DNA from: an archaeon RBG_16_50_20
Lineage (GTDB): Archaea; Thermoproteota; Bathyarchaeia; 40CM-2-53-6
Direction of reading: 5' to 3'
Assembly (NCBI GenBank): GCA_001768965.1
Contig: MEMY01000088.1
Span: 1 to 11,811, forward strand
DNA length: 11,811 nucleotides
The notes under the pieces were generated by a model. It was not told where the DNA came from. It ran no database searches and worked only from the letters and a program-made list of their open reading frames with translations. The position numbers were made by a program, and so were the translations under genes. Position 1 is the stretch's first letter. Each line of letters begins with the position of its first letter. Positions 1-6,468 of this stretch are shown one piece after another.

Positions 1-1155
1 GCAAAACTGCTTGTATTCTAAGACTGAGATCGGGTAACGACCGTACCCGGGTTCGTAACGTTCGTAGCTGCTGATGACCACTGTTCGCGCTGGTAGATTC
101 ACGCCGGCCGCAAGCGTTGGCGTGGCGGATAATATTTTCAGTCTTCCTGCCTTGAATGCCTCTTCAATGATTCGTCGGTGTCCGCCCGCTAGGCCTGCAT
201 GGTGGAATGCCACTCCATTCAATACTTGCTCTGCTAGAGTTTCGCCAAGTCGAGTCCTCTCGCCTGCACCCAGTATGCGTTGGGCGATATTCTCCAAACC
301 TCTTCGGTCTGGTTTTGGCAAGAACCTTCTCAGAAGTGCCGAGGCTTTTCTCCCCATCTCCACCGCGGAACGGCGGGTCTCGGCGAAAATCAATACCTGT
401 CCGCCTTCCCGAACGACGTCCAGCGCAGTGTCGAAGAGGGCATTGGTGTCTGTGTGTGGAATCAGTCGTGATGATCCGTCTTTGAATTGGATTTGGCCGT
501 CGTGATGTACTCCTTCGCGAAGTGGGACGGGGCGCCACTCTGTTGTGATGGGAGTTGCACTCAACCACTGGCCGATTTCGGTGGCGTTCTTGATTGTGGC
601 GCTAAGAGCAATCACTTGAATTCCTGGGTTGACTTTGAGGAGCCGTGTCAATACGACTTCAAGTGTTGGTCCCCTGTCGGCTTCAGTTAAGAGGTGGATT
701 TCGTCGGCGACGACCACTGATATGTCTGCTATCCAAGGAGAACGGTGGCGAAGGAGTGAGTCGGCCTTTTCGTTGGTTGAGATGATGATGTCAAAGTTGG
801 CTAGAAACACATCGGAACTATCATAGTCGCCACTGGTTACTGCTACTCGAACACGTCTGCCAGGTGCCTTCTCGACTCCAGTGTACTTCTGAAAGTCGGC
901 GTCCTTCTCGCTCGCCAATGCGCGAAGAGGGGTTAGGTAAAGTGCTTTGCCACCCTTTTCGAGAATTGACTTGAGGATTACGAGCTCCGCCACGAGAGTC
1001 TTGCCTGAGGCCGTTGGGCTTGCGAGTACGATGTTCTTTCCTTCAAGTACTCCTGCCTTGATCGCATCCTCTTGTGGAGGATATAGGGTGTCGTATCCTG
1101 CCTTCGCTATGATGGCCTTAACAGAGTCATGAATAGGGAGTTCTTCAATTCGCAA
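1..1155 (-). CDS. hel308: Hel308-family DNA helicase, 3' end cut by window edge
   Basis: This is a superfamily 2 Ski2-like 3'-5' DNA helicase that in archaea acts at stalled or recombining replication forks. Read on the minus strand, it gives 385 residues. The N-terminus, MRIEELPIHDSV, followed by YPPQ (Q-motif type), is typical of Hel308. Motif I is SPTASGKT (residues 46-53), motif Ia TPLRALASEK, motif II DEIH (151-154) and motif III SAT (185-187). A FHHAGL motif and motif V (ATPTLAAGVNLPA) follow. The window ends at EYKQFC, directly before the expected motif VI (GRAGR), so the winged-helix and ratchet domains lie outside. The start is TTG at 1155: the frame upstream lacks a better start and the family N-terminus begins here. 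It lies 16 bases after the mcm stop, which indicates co-transcription with gins23-mcm. Family identity is very secure; the exact start is likely. Confidence 0.95.
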   Translation of the reverse strand, partial: MRIEELPIHDSVKAIIAKAGYDTLYPPQEDAIKAGVLEGKNIVLASPTASGKTLVAELVILKSILEKGGKALYLTPLRALASEKDADFQKYTGVEKAPGRRVRVAVTSGDYDSSDVFLANFDIIISTNEKADSLLRHRSPWIADISVVVADEIHLLTEADRGPTLEVVLTRLLKVNPGIQVIALSATIKNATEIGQWLSATPITTEWRPVPLREGVHHDGQIQFKDGSSRLIPHTDTNALFDTALDVVREGGQVLIFAETRRSAVEMGRKASALLRRFLPKPDRRGLENIAQRILGAGERTRLGETLAEQVLNGVAFHHAGLAGGHRRIIEEAFKAGRLKILSATPTLAAGVNLPARTVVISSYERYEPGYGRYPISVLEYKQFC

Positions 1156-1171
1156 AGATGGCGGACTTCTG

Positions 1172-4100
1172 CTATGCTGCTGTTCGTTTCAGATGGCCGG
1201 CTTTTGGAGCATAAAGTATTCCTTCTCTGACCAGTTGCTGCACGAGTCTTCTTGCCTCTTCGTCGGTTATGTCCACTTTGCGGGACAGCGCTTGGTAGAG
1301 TGTTGGTTCCTCGACGATTCCGAGCTGCTTCTCTAGGTCGGCGAAGGTGCTGAGGACGACCTGCATTTTGTCTCTGAGACTCTTGGGTTTGCCTGTCATT
1401 ATGACGTCAATATCGATCTTGCCTGTCGTCGTGTCAATCCCAACATCCTGTAGGGATAGCGTCATCAATCGGATTATTGATCGTGCATCTTCACCCTCCA
1501 CTCGGTCACGCAGGAAACTTCTCGCTCTAGCTTCGCCTAACCTCACCAGTGCTTCAAGCTGTCGAGGTGTAATTGCGACGGGCGACTCTGTGGATCCTGA
1601 TAGAGAGCGCATCTTCATGTAGTATTGCCGAATCTCGACCACAGCCTCTTCCGTTAGGACGGGGTCGATTCTCTTGGCGTAGGCTATGTACTTCCTCAGG
1701 AGTTCGGGCGTTAGAGGTGGCGCCTCGGGTGGAGCCTTCAGCCTGTGTAGTGTCAGGATGTGGTCTGACATTCTGCTGTCGGCGTCAGGCTCGGGCACGT
1801 CTTTCATGATGAATAATAGGTCAAAACGTGACAGAAGTGTGACCGGGAGGTTGATATTGTCCGTAATATTGCGATAGGGGTCATACCTTCCTAAACTTGG
1901 GTTAGCTGCAGCGAGAACCGCCGCTCTAGCGTTCAAAGTGGCGACTATTCCGCCTTTGGCAACGCTGACCGTATGCTGCTCAAGTGCTTCGTGGATGGCG
2001 ACTCTGTCGTCAGGGCGCATCTTGTCGATTTCATCTATGCAGGCTACTCCCTTGTCAGCCAGAACTAAAGCGCCCGCTTCGAGAACCATCCCACCAGACT
2101 TTTCACGCATAACAGCGGCCGTCAAACCCGCCGCGGTGTTGTGGCAGAGGATCCCTCCGAGCCCCGCCACAAAGTTCTCCCTTCCTGGAACACAGACATC
2201 GTATACGTATTTGTGCGAGTGTTTCACTTGTTGAATCTGCAGGACTTCGGCGAACTGCAGGTCGCCCTTGACTAGCCGACTCAAGTGTGCTGCCTGCGTC
2301 AGCGTCCGATGGCCATTCGATGTGAGAATCACGTGCAATCTCCCGTGAGGATAGGAACGTTGGACTAGTCCGTCATGATTGCAACGCTGGAGGTATGCTC
2401 TTGCCAGCCGCGAGGGCATTTGATTTCTCGAAGCGAAATCTTTCGCCGACGTCCATCCATCGTGGCGAAGAATTCCCAGTCTTGCGACTCGCTTTGCGCG
2501 GCGCCCTTTCATTAGCGAAGTTAGAACGTTCTCTGTGAGCCTTGTGTATCCGTGCGAGCGTAAAGATATCCCTGACTTGGGCGACTTGGAAATTGCCTGA
2601 AGAACTGGAAGCGCATGTTCTAGCGGCGGGTCAAGCGGCCTGACGGGGGTCTCTAGAAAGTAAGGGTCCGGGCTCTTCAACTGATAGTGCGGACCGCCAG
2701 CGATTCTTCTCCCGTTAACCCATCCCGTGGACGGTCTCCTTGTCACAAACTTGCCGACGATGCCCATGCACTGCATGATTAGGTAGAGGAGGTCTGACAT
2801 CAGAAGTCGGCTTGCGGTAACCCCCCTGTCCCCTTCTAGGTAAGCCTTCAGGAATTGCGCTTGCAGAGGCGGGCGCATGTTGAATATTATTTCGGGAATG
2901 CGTTTTTGTCTGGCTCCTCTGGCAACCCTTAGAGTGTCTCTAAATAGCAGAAGGGCCTCCTTGCTCGTGATTGTAACCGTCGCTCCATTGCTAGTGGGTC
3001 TTCTTCTGAATTGTGCACTAACTCCGAAGAGCCTTCGAGCTGAGTCATTGATGGCTTTGAAGATGTGTCTTTCATTGCTGTTGATCTCAAAGTGAATTCT
3101 GTACGATTGCTTTCCGGGCGTCTTTCCTTCGTGCAAGTAACCCTCAGCAACGTAGTAACCGAGCATTCTGGCTAGGTCGGGGCTTTCAGCGAGGGGTCCA
3201 AATCTGGACGTTGGATCAATGCTGTGAGGCTGTGTCTCATGCACCATGCGCGGAACAGCAACACAGTCGCCAGCCCGTATTTCCCCAGTTTGAATCGCTT
3301 TTACGTCTCCGTCCTGGAAAACGTATATGCTATGATCATTCGTCACTGTGATTTGTCGTCCTGTCTGCAGCTTAATCCTCGTCAAGGGTCGGCTGTAGGG
3401 GTGTCTGTACACGTGACTCACCGGGGACCACTCTACGTTGCCAGTTACCGCGTTGTAGCTCAGGCACTCCAAGTCAGCGACGGAAATGAATCCGGCACCG
3501 GCCTGGCGATAGTAGCCGTCGACAAGTTCTCCTATTGCCATGACACGGGCGACGCCTCCTTGCCTTACGAAGATTGGCTCATCGTAATCTAGGCTCGTTC
3601 CCCGTCCACTTGTGTAAAGCCCGCGGGGAGCAATTCTCGAAACGTACTGTAGCAGCTGGCTCTTCGCGGTCCCAGGATCACCTACCAAGAGTACGTTGGT
3701 TTCGCCTCTGATTGTTACGCCGTCGGGGAGTCGTTTTGGTACGCCGCTGAAGAGGAGGTAGAGGACGGCTTCTTTGATGTCTCCGTATCCGTAGATGGAG
3801 GGGGCGAGTGAGGCTATGAGTTTGCGGTGGATGAAGGGGTCTTTTGCGAGTTCGCGGATCTGCCGCTCGTCTTCAGGCGTTATCTCGACAACCTCAATTT
3901 CCTTCCCGACCACGTCGACGTAGTTCGCGTCCAGTTGGAGTTCGAAGGTGCGCAGTCTCGCCTTTCGCCCAGCGAATTCCTGTTGAGCTCTCGCAATTCC
4001 AGTGATGGAGACGCGATCTCCAGGACGAGCGATGTCGACTAGGTCTTCTGAGAGCTTGATGTCCATAGCCCTGGGCAGTTGGCCTGGTGGTAGGTCTTCG

Positions 4101-4672
4101 GGGCGTTCTTGAATACGAATTTCCTGAGAGTTCATGAAGGTGGATTGTTTCTCCATGAACTCGAAAACTTTGGAGCGGCAGTGAGCACAGACACCCGGGC
4201 CGCGCATCAGAGTCCCAGCTTGTTCGACGTAGCTCATGGCATTGCATTTGCGGCACTGGAAAGCCGCTTTGATGAGAAGTGGCTTGACGGAGGTTGCCCG
4301 AACGATTATTCCATCGATCAGCAGAAGCCTGCCAATGTTCTCCGAGCCAATCTTTCGGAGCGCATTTCGCTCTGGAAGTTTTCGAAATCTTACGCGAAGG
4401 CGCTTGACGATTTCTGCATATTCAGGGTCCTCGATCTTCAGCTGCGCCCACGCGCTTCGATCTAAGTATTCGAAGTATTCGTCAGGCTTGTCAAGGACTG
4501 ACCGAGCTAAGTCGGGATCGAAGGCGATGAGGTCGTCGAAATCTACGACTATTGATCTGGATCCAGAAAGTGCAACGTGGCCTAGCCGTTTTCTGTACTT
4601 ATGCTCTCCATCTACTCGGCACGATCGAAGGAAGTCCTGGAAGCGATCCTCGGGCTTCTGGAGTGTGGTCAA
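1172..4672 (-). CDS. mcm: Replicative helicase MCM, interrupted by an intein
   Basis: MCM is the hexameric 3'-5' helicase that unwinds DNA at archaeal forks with GINS and GAN/Cdc45. The precursor is 1166 residues; removing the intein (360-845) leaves 680, normal for archaeal MCM. The N-terminal domain carries a zinc site (C140, C143, C162, C165). The AAA+ domain has Walker A GDPGTAKS (331-338), Walker B ACIDEID (877-883), the sensor-1 stretch AAANP (920-924) and the arginine-finger motif SRF (948-950). A winged helix occupies about 1105-1160. The start is TTG at 4672; its first bases overlap the gins23 stop as TTGA, so translation is probably coupled. There is no ATG in a better position. The extein is canonical, with no missing catalytic residue, so the protein should be active once spliced. 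The intein must be removed because it sits between Walker A and Walker B. Confidence 0.97.
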   Translation of the reverse strand: MTTLQKPEDRFQDFLRSCRVDGEHKYRKRLGHVALSGSRSIVVDFDDLIAFDPDLARSVLDKPDEYFEYLDRSAWAQLKIEDPEYAEIVKRLRVRFRKLPERNALRKIGSENIGRLLLIDGIIVRATSVKPLLIKAAFQCRKCNAMSYVEQAGTLMRGPGVCAHCRSKVFEFMEKQSTFMNSQEIRIQERPEDLPPGQLPRAMDIKLSEDLVDIARPGDRVSITGIARAQQEFAGRKARLRTFELQLDANYVDVVGKEIEVVEITPEDERQIRELAKDPFIHRKLIASLAPSIYGYGDIKEAVLYLLFSGVPKRLPDGVTIRGETNVLLVGDPGTAKSQLLQYVSRIAPRGLYTSGRGTSLDYDEPIFVRQGGVARVMAIGELVDGYYRQAGAGFISVADLECLSYNAVTGNVEWSPVSHVYRHPYSRPLTRIKLQTGRQITVTNDHSIYVFQDGDVKAIQTGEIRAGDCVAVPRMVHETQPHSIDPTSRFGPLAESPDLARMLGYYVAEGYLHEGKTPGKQSYRIHFEINSNERHIFKAINDSARRLFGVSAQFRRRPTSNGATVTITSKEALLLFRDTLRVARGARQKRIPEIIFNMRPPLQAQFLKAYLEGDRGVTASRLLMSDLLYLIMQCMGIVGKFVTRRPSTGWVNGRRIAGGPHYQLKSPDPYFLETPVRPLDPPLEHALPVLQAISKSPKSGISLRSHGYTRLTENVLTSLMKGRRAKRVARLGILRHDGWTSAKDFASRNQMPSRLARAYLQRCNHDGLVQRSYPHGRLHVILTSNGHRTLTQAAHLSRLVKGDLQFAEVLQIQQVKHSHKYVYDVCVPGRENFVAGLGGILCHNTAAGLTAAVMREKSGGMVLEAGALVLADKGVACIDEIDKMRPDDRVAIHEALEQHTVSVAKGGIVATLNARAAVLAAANPSLGRYDPYRNITDNINLPVTLLSRFDLLFIMKDVPEPDADSRMSDHILTLHRLKAPPEAPPLTPELLRKYIAYAKRIDPVLTEEAVVEIRQYYMKMRSLSGSTESPVAITPRQLEALVRLGEARARSFLRDRVEGEDARSIIRLMTLSLQDVGIDTTTGKIDIDVIMTGKPKSLRDKMQVVLSTFADLEKQLGIVEEPTLYQALSRKVDITDEEARRLVQQLVREGILYAPKAGHLKRTAA
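2138..3595 (-). mobile_element. Intein with LAGLIDADG endonuclease inserted in mcm
   Basis: This is an in-frame 486-residue self-splicing element, precursor residues 360-845. The flanking extein reads YTSGRGT before it and TAAGLTAAV after it, which together restore the conserved MCM sequence GRGT-TAAGL. Splicing residues are present: first residue Ser360 (SLDYDEPI, block A), the block B TxxH as TNDH (444-447), block F around YDVCVPGRENFVAG (823-836), and block G GILCHN with His844-Asn845 followed by Thr846 as the +1 nucleophile. Endonuclease motifs are LGYYVAEGY (504-512, block C), KRIPEII (590-596, block D) and FLKAYLEGDRG (607-617, block E). Roughly 180 further residues lie between block E and block F. 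They include a winged-helix-like stretch at about 728-795. Splicing competence looks intact. Endonuclease activity is uncertain because block E ends GDR rather than the usual GDG. Confidence 0.95.
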
Positions 4673-5217
4673 CTTTTCGTTTCCACACCGAGAAGCTTAG
4701 ACTTCCATTCATCGATTGTTTTGTTCAGGATAGAATAGAGCACGCGTTCTTCGTATGTGAGTCCTGAGATTAGTTCTTCAGATGGAGTTGGTGACGCGGC
4801 CAGCGAGACTATCTTTCGAATTCTACAGTTCACAATATCTCGGACGAGGCTTTCAGTTCTCTCAAGCTCTCGCAACTTCACCTGATCCTGCTTGCTGAGT
4901 TCTTGAAGCCCAGCCATGTGCCTTCTCAGCATGCAGTAGAAGTTTGGTTGGAGCGATGGAATCTGTCTTGATGCCGGAATCGTCTCGCGCCAATGAATCT
5001 TGGAAAGGGAATTGTAATTGAGGACATCTTCCTCTCTGAATCGTGCAAATCCGAGCTGCACGAGCTCTCTCGCGGTCCAATAAGAAATTTCGATCTCCTG
5101 TCCAACTTTGACTGATGACAGCTTTGTTAGTCTCGCTGTCGATTCAGGAATCTCACGAGTTAACACAACCCTGATCTGCGAATTTTCAAAATCGAAGTCT
5201 ATGTCCTCAACTGTCAT
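4669..5217 (-). CDS. gins23: GINS complex subunit, Gins23 type
   Basis: GINS joins MCM and the Cdc45/GAN nuclease in the archaeal replicative helicase complex. The 182-residue protein starts with a small beta-rich B-domain pattern: VVLTREIPES, then GQEIEISYWTARELVQLGFARF at 39-60, and LSKIHWRE at 71-78. A helical A-domain follows (NFYCMLRRH at 92-100, CRIRKIVSLA at 131-140, and a final LTYEE..LYSIL stretch). B before A is the Gins23 order, while Gins15/51 has the reverse. The A-part RIRKI..LA is also reminiscent of Sld5-type subunits, so assignment between the two rests mainly on domain order. I chose ATG at 5217. A frame-open TTG at 5268 would add a glycine-rich 17-residue leader, but it lies on the likely TATA element. 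The stop overlaps the mcm start by four bases, consistent with the reported Gins23-MCM interaction in Sulfolobus. Confidence 0.85.
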   Translation of the reverse strand: MTVEDIDFDFENSQIRVVLTREIPESTARLTKLSSVKVGQEIEISYWTARELVQLGFARFREEDVLNYNSLSKIHWRETIPASRQIPSLQPNFYCMLRRHMAGLQELSKQDQVKLRELERTESLVRDIVNCRIRKIVSLAASPTPSEELISGLTYEERVLYSILNKTIDEWKSKLLGVETKS

Positions 5218-5480
5218 CAGTGCTTCCGTCAAGAATAAACCACCAACTCCCAACCGCCCCCCTGACAACGATTTAAAGGATTTATCGAGTTATCCATTCT
5301 AAACAGTCGAGATTTCCTATGGAGAGTTCGACGTGACAGGAGAGGCGAGTGAAACTATCTGAGGTTGCTACGTAAGCGGTTTCGCAATTCGAAAGTTACG
5401 GGCCAAGGCTTTTCAAGGACGCAGACACCTTGACCTGCACTGGAAATCAAAAGAGCAATTGACTGGAGCGCGCATTTCGA
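5218..5480. other. Divergent intergenic spacer between gins23 and rfcS
   Basis: This 263-base region separates the leftward gins23 operon from the rightward rfcS-rfcL pair and must hold both promoters. The gins23 side has a TATA-like element. On the rfcS side I see no convincing TATA box. A small hairpin-capable sequence (TTTCG, 5-base loop, CGAAA) occurs near 5390-5396. A purine-rich AGGAGAGG at 5338-5345 precedes an 8-codon GTG-initiated reading frame (5349-5375). No RNA gene, long ORF or origin-type repeat was recognised. Confidence 0.6.
5268..5278 (-). promoter_or_regulatory. Putative TATA box for gins23-mcm-hel308
   Basis: On the minus strand the sequence reads CCTTTAAATCG here. An A/T-rich core about 50-55 bases upstream of the ATG at 5217 would place transcription start near 5245 and leave a leader of about 30 bases. 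This spacing argues against the upstream TTG at 5268 as the translation start. The TTTAAA core is itself palindromic, so direction is inferred from the gene position. Confidence 0.45.
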
Positions 5481-6461
5481 TTGAGTCAAAGCGGACTAAT
5501 GTGGATCGAAAAGTATCGCCCCAAGACTCTTGAAGACGTTGTGAATCAAAAGGAACCGGTTGAGGGAATCAAAGCGCTTCTGAGGACACCGTCCACGATG
5601 CCGCATCTACTCTTGTCAGGGCCCCCAGGAACTGGGAAGAGTACTGTGGCGCTTTGTATCGCTCGCCAACTCATGGGTGAGCATTTTCGGAACCTCGTCT
5701 TGGAACTTAATGCCTCAGATGAACGTGGGATAGGGGTCGTTCGCGAAAGGATAAAGGGTTTCTCACAAGTAATCCAATCTACGCCTTCGGGTGTTCAGTT
5801 CGGCCTGGTTATTCTCGATGAATCGGATGAAATGACCAAGGACGCTCAGACGGCGTTGCGAAGGATTATGGAGACTTCTTCGAGAACCTGTCGTTTCATA
5901 CTGATCTGTAACTATCAGAGCGGAATAATCGAGCCTATTCAAAGCCGATGCTCTGTCTTCCGATTCAGATATCTTGAGGAGAAAGATGCTGCCGAATACT
6001 TGACGCGGATATGCAAGGCCGAAAATGTAGATGCAGATCCCAAAGCAATCGCCCGAATCTACGAAATGTCTGGTGGTGATCTCCGCGGTGCCATAAACTA
6101 CTTACAGGTGGCCGCGATTCGGTCAGAGGGCGGAAAACTTGACCTCCCAACTGTTAACAAGGTCTTACCTGCTGCTGAAAATGAACTGATCCGGGATATG
6201 CTCCTGTTGGCGCTTCAAGGGGATTTCATCAAGTCGCGCGATGTCATGTATGAGCTGATGGGCAAGCACGGTCTGAGCGGAAGGGAGATTGTGAGAGGAG
6301 CAAATCGTGAGGCTAGTCGTATTCCTGATCTTAGCAACGAAAAACGTGTAGATGTTATTCGTGCTCTTGGTGAGTGCGATTTCAGGTTGACGCAGGGAGC
6401 TAACGAGGACATTCAGATCAGTGCCATGCTTGCGCAGTTAAGCCTGACTGGAAGAAAGTAG
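5481..6461 (+). CDS. rfcS: Replication factor C small subunit (clamp loader)
   Basis: RFC-S forms, with RFC-L, the AAA+ clamp loader that opens PCNA and loads it at primer-template junctions. The 326-residue product has the family length. It opens with WIEKYRPKTLEDVVNQ (8-23). Walker A is GPPGTGKS (47-54), followed by ELNASDERGI (75-84). Walker B is VILDESDEM (110-118), the sensor-1 region ILICNY (140-145) and the arginine-finger SRC motif SRC (155-157). The GGDLRGAINYLQ stretch is sensor 2. The start is TTG at 5481, with GGAG at 5465-5468 upstream and an in-frame stop just before. ATG at 5499 (MWIEKYRP) is the alternative and would remove six residues but no motif. rfcL follows after 7 bases, so the two subunits are made from one message. 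Confidence 0.96.
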   Translation: MSQSGLMWIEKYRPKTLEDVVNQKEPVEGIKALLRTPSTMPHLLLSGPPGTGKSTVALCIARQLMGEHFRNLVLELNASDERGIGVVRERIKGFSQVIQSTPSGVQFGLVILDESDEMTKDAQTALRRIMETSSRTCRFILICNYQSGIIEPIQSRCSVFRFRYLEEKDAAEYLTRICKAENVDADPKAIARIYEMSGGDLRGAINYLQVAAIRSEGGKLDLPTVNKVLPAAENELIRDMLLLALQGDFIKSRDVMYELMGKHGLSGREIVRGANREASRIPDLSNEKRVDVIRALGECDFRLTQGANEDIQISAMLAQLSLTGRK

Positions 6462-6468
6462 ATTTCGT

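Noticed and set aside
74..505. 143-residue plus-strand frame at the left edge
   Set aside because: It is antisense to hel308, whose helicase motifs are unmistakable. The composition is that of a shadow frame.
3224..3592. 122-residue plus-strand frame inside mcm
   Set aside because: It lies wholly antisense to the intein coding sequence, has no recognisable motif and no convincing ribosome-binding site.
5218..5268. N-terminal extension of gins23 from TTG at 5268
   Set aside because: The added 17 residues are low-complexity and the TTG sits on the likely TATA element. Homologues begin near the ATG at 5217.
5385..5400. TTTCG-CAATT-CGAAA hairpin in the gins23-rfcS spacer
   Set aside because: Five-base arms are too short to claim a terminator or an operator without other support.
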